The notes under the pieces were generated by a model, which did not search any database, was not told where the DNA came from, and worked only from the letters and a program-made list of their open reading frames with translations. Below, in pieces: positions 17,309-25,009 of a DNA stretch of 64,000 nt. Each line of letters begins with the position of its first letter. The stretch's first letter is position 1. The DNA is taken from the NCBI RefSeq assembly GCF_016405855.1, contig NZ_JAEFCA010000002.1, positions 248,001-312,000 on the forward strand, in the 5' to 3' direction. The DNA is from Flavobacterium sp. IB48 (GTDB lineage: Bacteria; Bacteroidota; Bacteroidia; Flavobacteriales; Flavobacteriaceae). Made by a program: the position numbers and the translations under genes.

Positions 17309-19777
17309 TTAATTGCCGTTTCTAATCTCATTTGCCAGTGCTGAAATTCCTTTTCTGATGTCGCCTCCGAACTTTGCAGCATACTGGTTTACTTTTACCT
17401 TCTCACTTTCTTCAGTTGTATAAGCCAGATACTCTTCAAGTGAAACTTCTGTGCGAAATACTTTTGAAGACATTCCTCCCAGAGAAATAAACACCTCTTT
17501 GTATTTCTTTGAGGGATCATTGGCTTTGTTTACCGATAATACCAGTGCTTTCTCCTTTTCCGTAAGCCCAAGAAGCTCTTGGATCTGGTCAAATTTGTTC
17601 TGGTATTTGCTTTGATCCAAAAGAATTTTGCAGTCACTATTATTGATAATCGCCTGCTTTACAACAGGCGATGAAATAATATCTTCCACTTCCTGAGTTA
17701 CTACAATAGCCTCTCCAAAGAACTTTCTCACGGTCTTAAATAAATACTTAATATATTCTGCCATGCCTTCTTTTGCAATGGCTTTCCACGCCTCCTCAAT
17801 TAAAATCATTTTGCGAATACCTTTCAGCTTTCTCATTTTGCTGATAAATACCTCCATAATTATGATTGTGACCACTGGAAAAAGTATCGGGTGATCTTTG
17901 ATATTGTCCAGTTCAAATACAATAAAACGTTCTTTTAAAAGCTCCAGATTCTCTGTCGCATTGAGCAGATAATCAAACTCACCTCCTTTGTAGTAAGGTC
18001 TTAATACATAAAGAAAATTGGTAATGTCAAAATCTTTTTCCTTTACCTTATCACCCTCCAGAATCCTGACAAACTCATCTTTTAGGAAATCGTAGAAGCT
18101 GTCAAAACAGGGAAAGATTTCACTTTCTCTATCCAGTTTATCGTAGTATAACTGCAATGAATTGGAAAGCGCCACATACTCACTTCTATTAAATGTTTCA
18201 TCATCTTTTTTCCACAGTGCTAAGAGAAGGGTTTTGATACTTTCTTTTTTCTCGGTGTCAAGACTATCCCCTTCTGAAATATAAAATGGATTAAAACGGA
18301 TAGGGTTCTTCTCATCATAAGTGAAATAATATCCCTTCACCATATCGCATAATCCTTTATAGCTGTGGCCTACATCCACCAAAACTACATGTGTCCCTTG
18401 TTCATAATAACTTCTGACCATGTGGTTAGTGAAAAAGGATTTGCCGCTTCCAGAGGGTCCCAGAATAAATTTGTTCCGGTTGGTGCAGATTCCCATTTTG
18501 ACCGGTTCATCACTGATATCCACATGAACGGGTTTTCCTGTCAATCGGTCTCCTAACCTGATTCCCATAGGGCTCAAAGAGGATCGATATCCCGTTTCCA
18601 TATTTAAAAAACAGACTGCTTGTTCCGTGAAAGTGTCAAACGTATCATTCATTGGAAAATCAGCCGCATTACCAGGCATTCCCGCCCAGTATATCTGAGG
18701 TGCTCCCACTGTTTCCTGTTTGGCTGCCGCATCCATCTGGGCCAGGGCTGAGGAAACTTTGTTTTTTACTTCTTTCAGACTCTCCTCATTATGTGTCCAT
18801 GCCAATACATTAAAATGCGCTTTTACAGGAAGTCTCTGCTGAGCAATGGCTTCATTCAAAAAATCATTTGTTGCATCACGGGCAATCATATTTTCCCTGC
18901 TGTAAGCCGATAGGGACTGCAGCCTGAGTCTTTTACTTTCCAGCTTCTGGATTGTCTTCTGAGAATCCTCGATAAAAATATACTGATTGTAAATGTGGTT
19001 ACAAGATAAAAGCTGTCCGAGTGTTGAAGCAAAACCGATACTAAACTTTGTCTTATCGGTTGAATAACGGTCAAAATCAATTCTTGATCCGCAGAGTCCC
19101 GGTAGATCAGCCGCATCACCAATGGTAAAAAGCTGGCAGTGCTTGTCCCCTATTCTCAGTCCGTCTTTAAAAGAAACATCATTAAATATAAATTCATTTT
19201 TCTTCTCCGACAAAAAACAGTACTGCTCTATAAGCCCCTTTTTCCTACTCTGGCTTTTAAGCTCTTCTTTTTTCAACTGAGTCAGCTTTACAAATCCGCT
19301 ATCCTCCAAAATTCTTTTGAACTGTCCTGCCGAATCCAGAAAATCCTGAAGTAACTGCGGTTTTAAAGTTTCCTCAGGCACTAGAGAATTTCTAATTAGC
19401 GTCGAAAACAAGGAACTGGAATTCTTTCTCCCTGCCGGCTTTTTAGTCAGCATAATATAACAGGTGTGATCTAAAAATGATCGTTCATTAAAGAATCTTT
19501 CACTGCTCCTGCTTAAAAAACTGGTGTCATCGTTTGTAAAATCAGCCTTGTAACCATTTTCCAAAAACCAATCCTGCTTATGAAAGACACAGAATTTCGG
19601 CAGAATCTTTACCGCTTTAATCCATGAATGATGAAAAGCCTCATACTCCTGATCAGACATTGTAAAAATCTCAGGAAGTTCCGCTTTAAATACTATTGTA
19701 ACATCTCCTTGTTTTGATAAAATACAGTTGTGCTCAACATCCAGTATCGGTAAAATTTCCTCTATCATCTTATCCAT
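17309..19777 (-). CDS. traG: TraG conjugation ATPase (VirB4-like)
   Basis: An 822-residue ATPase. The N-terminal half (about 1-400) is the TraG/VirB4 domain and the C-terminal half the ATPase core: Walker A GPSGSGKSFF at 440-449 and a Walker B-like MILIEEAWKAI near 655-665, followed by FKTVRKFFGEAIVVTQE. It energises assembly of the transfer channel at the inner membrane. It starts 35 bases after traF and is followed by traI. Length is normal for the family. Confidence 0.95.
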   Translation of the reverse strand: MDKMIEEILPILDVEHNCILSKQGDVTIVFKAELPEIFTMSDQEYEAFHHSWIKAVKILPKFCVFHKQDWFLENGYKADFTNDDTSFLSRSSERFFNERSFLDHTCYIMLTKKPAGRKNSSSLFSTLIRNSLVPEETLKPQLLQDFLDSAGQFKRILEDSGFVKLTQLKKEELKSQSRKKGLIEQYCFLSEKKNEFIFNDVSFKDGLRIGDKHCQLFTIGDAADLPGLCGSRIDFDRYSTDKTKFSIGFASTLGQLLSCNHIYNQYIFIEDSQKTIQKLESKRLRLQSLSAYSRENMIARDATNDFLNEAIAQQRLPVKAHFNVLAWTHNEESLKEVKNKVSSALAQMDAAAKQETVGAPQIYWAGMPGNAADFPMNDTFDTFTEQAVCFLNMETGYRSSLSPMGIRLGDRLTGKPVHVDISDEPVKMGICTNRNKFILGPSGSGKSFFTNHMVRSYYEQGTHVVLVDVGHSYKGLCDMVKGYYFTYDEKNPIRFNPFYISEGDSLDTEKKESIKTLLLALWKKDDETFNRSEYVALSNSLQLYYDKLDRESEIFPCFDSFYDFLKDEFVRILEGDKVKEKDFDITNFLYVLRPYYKGGEFDYLLNATENLELLKERFIVFELDNIKDHPILFPVVTIIIMEVFISKMRKLKGIRKMILIEEAWKAIAKEGMAEYIKYLFKTVRKFFGEAIVVTQEVEDIISSPVVKQAIINNSDCKILLDQSKYQNKFDQIQELLGLTEKEKALVLSVNKANDPSKKYKEVFISLGGMSSKVFRTEVSLEEYLAYTTEESEKVKVNQYAAKFGGDIRKGISALANEIRNGN

Positions 19778-19812
19778 TACACATTATTTTATATTTTAAC
19801 GCTCTATAACTA

Positions 19813-20124
19813 TCACATTATAAAAACACGCCTGCTGTTTACTTTGATATTCTTTGGGAGCTGTTTCTTTGCCAATGCTTTCATCATACCATGTTCACCG
19901 TAAGTATTGCTCATCTTATAGATCTTAACAACTAATATGGTTCCTGAAATTCCAACAAATCCAATACAGATTATGGATGGAATACCAATAATGTAGAGCA
20001 CGGCGAAAACAATCATAAGGAATACAACCCCTCCGCCCAAATACCAGATGTACTGTGCTTTGAGCCCTTTAAATTCAATACTCTGATTGATTCCTTTGTT
20101 GATTTGGTAGACACTTACCGACAT
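19813..20124 (-). CDS. traF: TraF-like inner-membrane protein (DUF4133-type)
   Basis: A 103-residue protein when started at MSVSVYQINKGINQSIEFKGLKAQYI, an opening characteristic of Bacteroidetes TraF. The longer frame reaching 20190 would overlap traE by 67 bases and adds no family sequence, so ATG 20124 is preferred; it overlaps the traE stop by one base (TAATG). Two membrane helices lie at about 27-47 and 50-70. It corresponds to a VirB3-like small component beside the VirB4-like ATPase. Confidence 0.88.
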   Translation of the reverse strand: MSVSVYQINKGINQSIEFKGLKAQYIWYLGGGVVFLMIVFAVLYIIGIPSIICIGFVGISGTILVVKIYKMSNTYGEHGMMKALAKKQLPKNIKVNSRRVFIM

Positions 20125-20465
20125 TATACCCCAAAAAAAGATTTGATAACAGTCGCCACCACTACTAAAAACACACAGCTGCCAAACCATGCAGCGGCTA
20201 CTTTACCGGTATCAGGATCTCCGGCGTTCCACTTCTGATAAACTTTTACAGCTCCTATTAACCCGAGAATCGCGCCAACTGCATACATCAATTCTGTACC
20301 CGCATCAAAATAACTTCTAACCTTTTGATTAGCCTCATTTATTCCGGCTACTCCGTCTTGGGCAAATCCGTTTCCATTTATCAGCAATCCCATAAGAAAA
20401 GAAGCAGCTAGTACTTTTTTCTTCTCTAAAAAACTCTTTAATTTCCATCTCCACTTTTTCATCAT
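20124..20465 (-). CDS. traE: TraE-like pilin/channel subunit (DUF4134-type)
   Basis: A 113-residue protein with a signal sequence (about 15-35, VLAASFLMGLLINGNGFAQ) and two membrane helices in the mature part (LMYAVGAILGLIGAVKVYQKW and AWFGSCVFLVVVATVIKSFF), separated by NAGDPDTGKVAA. This matches TraE/DUF4134, a VirB2-like small subunit. It begins the traE-F-G... block and ends in a one-base overlap with traF. Confidence 0.9.
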   Translation of the reverse strand: MMKKWRWKLKSFLEKKKVLAASFLMGLLINGNGFAQDGVAGINEANQKVRSYFDAGTELMYAVGAILGLIGAVKVYQKWNAGDPDTGKVAAAWFGSCVFLVVVATVIKSFFGV

Positions 20466-20496
20466 CCATCATTTAAAGGTTATATTTTATAATATA

Positions 20497-20582
20497 ACAG
20501 AGGAATACCGCCGTCACATCAGCTCTTCTCATTGTCACATTTTACCATACCGCACAAGCGCGGACGGGGAATATTCCTCTGT
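20497..20582. repeat. Split 11-bp inverted repeat upstream of traE
   Basis: ACAGAGGAATA (20497-20507) and its exact complement TATTCCTCTGT (20572-20582) flank a 64-base spacer in the gap between traE and the gene at 20592. The spacer contains a short GC-rich stretch (CGCACAAGCGCGGACGGGG). It could form a leader structure on the traE transcript. Confidence 0.6.
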
Positions 20583-20591
20583 AAATTTTTA

Positions 20592-21059
20592 TTAAATGGC
20601 CTCATCCCACAACCCATCCATTTCCGGGTAAGTAATAATCAGCTGTGGGTGCTTTTCGCATTCTGAGACCATAAGAGAATTGATTTTTTCTCGAAGAGAA
20701 GATTTCTTAACATATGGATATCCTTCAAGTATAAATCTTATATAGTTTTTGAATTCAGTTAACGAAAGATTGTTTTGACTCGACTCTGCAACTGCTTTTT
20801 CCAGTTTAGCAAAAAGCTCCCTGGCATCTTCCAGAGTATCGAACGGTTCTTTAAATTCTGAAAACATATCGTTACTCAGATTGTTCTCCATTTTGGAATA
20901 ATTTTTAAACAGCTTAATTTTTTGCTTACCATTTAGCAATTCTTTGAGCGGACCAGAATAAAATTTAAGTATTATAAAAATGTACCAAAAAACTAATACT
21001 ACGATAACTATAAGCGCATAGTTACTCCATGAAATATTTGAAAGCATAATCATTTTCAT
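20592..21059 (-). CDS. Membrane-anchored ICE protein, first gene of the transfer operon
   Basis: A 155-residue protein with one N-terminal membrane helix (about 14-34, ALIVIVVLVFWYIFIILKFY) and a cytoplasmic, acidic helical domain. The opening LSNISWSNYALIVIVVLV is a pattern I recall from small proteins preceding traE in Bacteroidetes ICEs. It is the first gene of the minus-strand transfer region; the operator-like region at 21146-21172 lies upstream. Function unknown; position would fit a TraD-like accessory protein. Confidence 0.7.
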   Translation of the reverse strand: MKMIMLSNISWSNYALIVIVVLVFWYIFIILKFYSGPLKELLNGKQKIKLFKNYSKMENNLSNDMFSEFKEPFDTLEDARELFAKLEKAVAESSQNNLSLTEFKNYIRFILEGYPYVKKSSLREKINSLMVSECEKHPQLIITYPEMDGLWDEAI

Positions 21060-21145
21060 TTATCGTTATACATCAACTCTTGTAATAAATCTGCATAAGA
21101 GATTTTCCGATTTATTTACAGGTCAAAGGAACGATTACAAAGAAG

Positions 21146-21172
21146 CTTGTACAAGTACAACTTTTGTTGTAC
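21146..21172. promoter_or_regulatory. Clustered GTAC palindromes upstream of the transfer operon
   Basis: CTTGTACAAG (21146-21155) is a perfect palindrome. It abuts GTACAAC (21155-21161), TTTT, GTTGTAC (21166-21172), a perfect 7-bp inverted repeat; another TTTTTGTAC follows at 21174-21182. The cluster lies about 90 bases before the first gene of the transfer operon, a natural place for an operator. No clean TAnnTTTG box was found beside it on the minus strand. Confidence 0.5.
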
Positions 21173-21213
21173 CTTTTTGTACCCCCAGTAAATACAGGGG
21201 TTATTGCTGAAAA

Positions 21214-21258
21214 AATACCCTGTAGAAATAATAAAATTTATTATTTCTACAGGGTATT
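21214..21258. terminator. 45-base perfect palindrome, probable terminator of the Pmp3-like gene
   Basis: Two perfect 22-base arms (21214-21235 and 21237-21258) around a single central base. It lies 22 bases beyond the stop of the minus-strand Pmp3-like gene and is followed on that strand by TTTT, so it can act as a terminator isolating the transfer operon from upstream transcription. The length and perfection are unusual for a simple terminator. Confidence 0.7.
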
Positions 21259-21280
21259 CTATAACTGAAAAAGTTTTGTG

Positions 21281-21475
21281 CTACTTTCTCATAGCTTTAA
21301 TTAATTTATTATTGCGTCTTTCCGCTCTCGAATTTTGCAGTGAAACAACCGCCCAAATCGCTGCAGGTATCCAGCCGATTAAAGTAATCTGCAAAATAAG
21401 GCACAACAGTGCAGTCAGAATCTTTCCTCTGAGAACAAAGGAAATACACGGAAAAAATATGGCTATTAAGGTCAT
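21281..21475 (-). CDS. YqaE/Pmp3 family small membrane protein
   Basis: A 64-residue protein with two membrane helices. The pattern AIFFPCISFVLRGK...ALLCLILQITLIGWIPAAIWAV is that of Pmp3/UPF0057 proteins, which affect membrane potential and salt tolerance in some organisms. A basic C-terminus (SRAERRNNKLIKAMRK) follows. Small proteins of this kind occur in ICE regulatory or transfer regions; a role in conjugation is not shown. It stands alone between a palindromic terminator and a 14-bp palindrome upstream. Confidence 0.8.
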   Translation of the reverse strand: MTLIAIFFPCISFVLRGKILTALLCLILQITLIGWIPAAIWAVVSLQNSRAERRNNKLIKAMRK

Positions 21476-21533
21476 GCTACTAAGGTTTTATAATGTGTCG
21501 TAAATAATAAAATTTGTTACTCAATTTATTGTT

Positions 21534-21547
21534 TTCTCAATTGAGAA
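21534..21547. promoter_or_regulatory. 14-bp palindrome upstream of the Pmp3-like gene
   Basis: TTCTCAATTGAGAA is a perfect palindrome 58 bases before the start of the Pmp3-like gene and 24 bases after the stop of the 395-residue gene. It could be an operator or a weak terminator; the lack of a long T tract favours an operator. Confidence 0.4.
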
Positions 21548-21570
21548 TTATTTCTTTTTAAAATCATTCA

Positions 21571-22758
21571 CTAATATGAATTTATTTTTTTAATAAGCCT
21601 TTCCAGCGTTTGTACAGCTATATCCTTGTCACGTTCCTCTGCATTATATGATTTGCTTCTAACAGATTGATAAGAAAGCTCTCTCTTAAAAGGAGTTGAT
21701 AAATAAGGAACGATCATCTTAAAAAAATGATTCATAGAACGTGCTTTAACTATTCTTGACTCATCAGCAGCTCTAAGTATCAAGGCAATCTGATCTGCAG
21801 ATAAATCACATTCTAGTTTATTGTCTGTTGAGTCACCCGAAAACTTAATACTAGCAACGTCTTCCTGTTCAACTTTAAGTTCAATATCTAACTTTTTGTT
21901 CAAATAATTAATTTCTTGCACAAACCAGTTTTCTACTACATTTTTTATGTTACTCCTGTTGGGGTCAAATGACACTTTTTCGTTGGAATAAATTCTGTCA
22001 AATTCTTTTTGAAAGAAAAGCAATTTCGTAATGCGATGTGCTAAAGGTTCAGTTTCTAATTCACTATTTATTTGTTCAATAATATAGTCAACATACTCTG
22101 CGCTGTTAAAATTCTTCTCAATTAAGACTTTATCAATTTCTGAAAATATAATTTCGTCATTAATACATCCAATATTTTTAATCCCCTTCAGTAGCTCCTT
22201 TTGGTACAAAAGCTGACGATAAGTTATCTTTTTTCCTGAAAATGACTTCAAAAACTGGGATAAGTTTCTAATAATAATTTTCAAAATGATGCTGCTTTCC
22301 GAAGCTTTTGTTGAAAGTTTCCTTAATTTCATTTCAAGTTCATTTCTTGATAGCATCAAATAAGTAATCGGCACTCTTTCATCAAGGCTTAAATAACTAA
22401 GGAATCTATTTTCGACCAGTGACAGAATTTCTTCCAATTTAGACCGGAGTAGATTAAAGACAATCGACAATTCAGAAGTGTCCTGAAAAATTGTTTTCTG
22501 GTTTTCAATAACTGTATCGAGTAGATATACAATTGTCGAGTGATATTTTCGCACCTGCAGACGAACCTCTCTTTTTTTGCGCAGGAGAAAAATTTCCTTT
22601 TTCAACGCGTTTTGTATATTCTTTGATTCTTTTTCTATATGTTCTGAAATAATTATAAAGTCCTGCTTAGAAAATTTTTTAAGTAACGGATTATTTATAT
22701 TTAATGTTTGTGTTATCAATGAGTCAAACCATTCTAGAGGATATATTTTGTTCATCAT
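21571..22758 (-). CDS. Conserved hypothetical ICE protein (regulatory block)
   Basis: A 395-residue, mostly helical, charged cytoplasmic protein. The last 80 residues (LSADQIALILRAADESRIVKAR..., then SVRSKSYNAEERDKDIAVQTLERLIKKI) form the best conserved-looking part and resemble a C-terminal block I recall from hypothetical proteins in Bacteroidetes conjugative elements. No enzymatic motif is visible. It lies 36 bases downstream of the AraC-type gene, between it and the transfer operon, so it may be regulatory, but this is positional inference only. Confidence 0.7.
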   Translation of the reverse strand: MMNKIYPLEWFDSLITQTLNINNPLLKKFSKQDFIIISEHIEKESKNIQNALKKEIFLLRKKREVRLQVRKYHSTIVYLLDTVIENQKTIFQDTSELSIVFNLLRSKLEEILSLVENRFLSYLSLDERVPITYLMLSRNELEMKLRKLSTKASESSIILKIIIRNLSQFLKSFSGKKITYRQLLYQKELLKGIKNIGCINDEIIFSEIDKVLIEKNFNSAEYVDYIIEQINSELETEPLAHRITKLLFFQKEFDRIYSNEKVSFDPNRSNIKNVVENWFVQEINYLNKKLDIELKVEQEDVASIKFSGDSTDNKLECDLSADQIALILRAADESRIVKARSMNHFFKMIVPYLSTPFKRELSYQSVRSKSYNAEERDKDIAVQTLERLIKKINSY

Positions 22759-22794
22759 AGTATTGTTTAATTTAAAAAATTAATACAACGAAAA

Positions 22795-23706
22795 CTAACG
22801 ATGCTTGAATCTCTCGATAGAATTCGAACGATACTCAGTTGGGGTTAAAGATGTGTGATTTTTGAAAAAAAAGCTGAAGCTTGAAATACTGTGAAATTCT
22901 AATTCCTCAGAAATTTTACTTACACTTAGATGTGAGTCCTCTAGTAGGTTTTTGGCCTCGATAATAATTGTCTCTGCAATAAGTTCTTTTGCAGTTTTAC
23001 CTGTTAGTTGTTTAACTATTTTATTTAAGTGTCCTGGGGTAACAAACATTATTCCAGCATAATAATTGACATAATGTTGTTTTTTTGAGTGAATTGATAA
23101 TAAGGCTAGAAATTGAATCATCAAACTTTCTTTTCTTGAAAAGTTTAATGCTGAATCTGATGTATATTTTGAAAAAATTAGCTTCAATTCATATAGAAAT
23201 AAATTAAAACTGATTCTTTGCAGTTCGTAATCAAAACCATTATTTTTTTTATCCTTGTTAACAAAATAAATGAGTCTGTATATCAGAGATAAAACCAAAA
23301 ACTCTTTCTCTTCAAGAGGAAATCTTATCGAAGTATTTCTAATAAAGAAATAGAACGACTCAACAAGCTCTTTTTTCAGGCAGTTTTTGATTGCAAATTC
23401 GGATGAAAAAGAAATTAGATAAAATTGAAGCTTTTTTTGTATTTCAATCAGAGTGAAATTAGAGTTTTTAGGAATCACTAAGAGATCCCATGGACATAAA
23501 TCTTGAATCCCCTCCATTAACTGAATTTTAAAGTTGCCTGATTTTATTAAAAGAATTGATAAATTTTTAGTGGTGAATGTTTCTTCACTAGCTGTTCTTA
23601 CTATATATTTTTTTATAACATGAATATCCAATCCATCATGTGGCACTTCATTTAAATCAATATTAATTAAATCTTTAAGCATAAGCAGTTCGAGTTCGGA
23701 ATTCAA
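22795..23706 (-). CDS. AraC-family transcriptional regulator of the ICE
   Basis: A 303-residue regulator with a cupin-like N-terminal half (CPWDLLVIPKNSNFTLIEI near 90-108) and a C-terminal AraC domain (about 195-300): first HTH around YAGIMFVTPGHLNKIVKQLTG, second around SKISEELEFHSISSFSFFFK, ending TSLTPTEYR. It is part of a minus-strand group (lipoprotein, two-helix protein, AraC, 395-residue protein) located between the palindromic operator at 24.8 kb and the tra operon. It could control transfer genes; the targets are not visible. Confidence 0.85.
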   Translation of the reverse strand: MNSELELLMLKDLINIDLNEVPHDGLDIHVIKKYIVRTASEETFTTKNLSILLIKSGNFKIQLMEGIQDLCPWDLLVIPKNSNFTLIEIQKKLQFYLISFSSEFAIKNCLKKELVESFYFFIRNTSIRFPLEEKEFLVLSLIYRLIYFVNKDKKNNGFDYELQRISFNLFLYELKLIFSKYTSDSALNFSRKESLMIQFLALLSIHSKKQHYVNYYAGIMFVTPGHLNKIVKQLTGKTAKELIAETIIIEAKNLLEDSHLSVSKISEELEFHSISSFSFFFKNHTSLTPTEYRSNSIERFKHR

Positions 23707-23726
23707 TAGATTAATACGTTGTATAT

Positions 23727-23981
23727 TTACCGCTCATTTTTAAATGAGTTTTCCATCAGAATTATTGAAAGAAAGTACAAGTTCAAAAGACAGGTCAGAA
23801 ATAATAAATAGGCTAATTTTCTAGGGTCTATAACTTTTCTGCCACCTTTAATTATGTAGCCAACTATTTCATCATAACCAAAAAGCGTTATGATGAAATA
23901 AAGGCTCACAAGATTAAATATGATCAACAGTGTATACAAAATAATTCTTGGTTTCATAAAATTGTTATAAATGTTAATCAA
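23727..23981 (-). CDS. Small two-helix membrane protein
   Basis: An 84-residue protein with two membrane helices (about 11-33 IILYTLLIIFNLVSLYFIITLF and 54-74 LAYLLFLTCLLNLYFLSIILM). The loop between them (GYIIKGGRKVIDPR) is basic. It lies eight bases after the lipoprotein gene and 20 bases before the AraC gene, suggesting cotranscription. Not recognised as a known family; it could be a partner of the lipoprotein in signalling or immunity. Confidence 0.65.
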   Translation of the reverse strand: MINIYNNFMKPRIILYTLLIIFNLVSLYFIITLFGYDEIVGYIIKGGRKVIDPRKLAYLLFLTCLLNLYFLSIILMENSFKNER

Positions 23982-23989
23982 GAGGAAAG

Positions 23990-24676
23990 CTAAATTAAGT
24001 TCTGCAATAGCGCGATTATGGAAATAATCGATGCATCATTTGTCGAAAAGAATTTTCTTGCAGGTTTATTTCCTGCGGATAGATCCCAGTCTTTATCTTT
24101 CCGTTCAGCCTCAGAATATAAAGAATATCTGGAAATTGAAGTTATTGTCAGTATAGTTTCCGATTCATCCTCGTCAAAAGAGCTGCTGTCAATAATAGTT
24201 TCTTCGTATCCAACAATATAATTGTAGGATGTCGTAAAATCTAATTGTCTATGATTGATTAAACCTTGAAGGAAATTAATGAGAGTACCTTTTGCAGTAC
24301 TTGTTAGCTGGCTATTCTGTACAATATTGATCATACAGTTATCGGGATCAGCCATTATTGATTCTACAATTGAGTCGTTAAATATAATTTTGCTTTTTTG
24401 AGTATTTTTCTTCTCAATATGCGATTTAAGATAGCGTATTTGCAAAGACATTTGATCTATTGAATTTGGAAATTGATTATTACTTTGATAATCTACCAGA
24501 ACATCATAATATGCTTTTCCTTTGAAGTCAAAATAATTTCTTTGATTTTCTGGATTCATTTTGAGATTTGGTACTGTCTCATCAGAGTTTTCGATTAAAA
24601 GTGGATCGAAATCAGAATCATTAGAACACGATGCTAAAAGGCATAAAATTGCAGTAAGAAATAAAAAATTTTTCAT
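23990..24676 (-). CDS. Lipoprotein of unknown function
   Basis: A 228-residue lipoprotein when started at ATG 24676: MKNFLFLTAILCLLASCSND, with lipobox LLASC and acylated C17. The frame extends upstream to 24766, but the downstream start gives the proper signal peptide and lies behind the promoter at 24786-24816. The mature part is acidic, with no known domain. It is the first gene of the group leading to the AraC regulator, and it is divergent from the TPR-type regulator at 25010, with the 41-bp palindrome between them. Confidence 0.8.
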   Translation of the reverse strand: MKNFLFLTAILCLLASCSNDSDFDPLLIENSDETVPNLKMNPENQRNYFDFKGKAYYDVLVDYQSNNQFPNSIDQMSLQIRYLKSHIEKKNTQKSKIIFNDSIVESIMADPDNCMINIVQNSQLTSTAKGTLINFLQGLINHRQLDFTTSYNYIVGYEETIIDSSSFDEDESETILTITSISRYSLYSEAERKDKDWDLSAGNKPARKFFSTNDASIISIIALLQNLI

Positions 24677-24785
24677 GATAGGATTTGTTTGAAGGTTGAA
24701 TGAGAATTTCTTCTCAGTCCATTTCATCCGGATAAGCAGAACTTTTTTCAGCACGATACTGAACATTTTGCTTTTGAATTCATGG

Positions 24786-24816
24786 CAAATCTATTCTGTT
24801 GAAAAATTTCCCGCAA
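24786..24816 (-). promoter_or_regulatory. Promoter of the lipoprotein/AraC group (TTG-N20-TAGATTTG)
   Basis: On the minus strand TTG (24816-24814) and TAGATTTG (24793-24786) are spaced by 20 bases, a good Bacteroidota promoter reading toward the lipoprotein gene. The palindromic operator starts six bases upstream of the -33 box, the position expected for an activator site. Confidence 0.65.
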
Positions 24817-24821
24817 CTTGT

Positions 24822-24879
24822 TATGTATGGATTTTCCGAAAAGTATGTATGGATTTTCCGAAAATCCATACATACTTTT
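24822..24879. promoter_or_regulatory. Operator-like site: 22-bp direct repeat merging into a 41-bp palindrome
   Basis: TATGTATGGATTTTCCGAAAA occurs twice (24822-24842 and 24844-24864, period 22). The second copy is the left half of a perfect palindrome, 24839-24879, with two 20-base arms around one central base. So three half-site copies, two direct and one inverted, lie between divergent promoters for the lipoprotein gene (minus) and the TPR/AraC regulator (plus). This is the architecture of a regulator binding site. Confidence 0.75.
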
Positions 24880-24915
24880 ACGAATTTTAACACATTAAAC
24901 TTCAATACTTTATAT

Positions 24916-24923
24916 TATATTTG
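24916..24923 (+). promoter_or_regulatory. Candidate -7 box (TATATTTG) for the TPR regulator
   Basis: TATATTTG matches TAnnTTTG exactly, 86 bases before the start at 25010 and 36 bases after the palindrome. The -33 region has only TTA at the expected spacing. Confidence 0.45.
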
Positions 24924-25009
24924 AGTTAAGATATTGTAAGATAATATCGCTATAGTAATTATTCTCCTACGGTAGTTGTTAATTAATTATTCTCCAAAAC
25001 TCCTTATGT

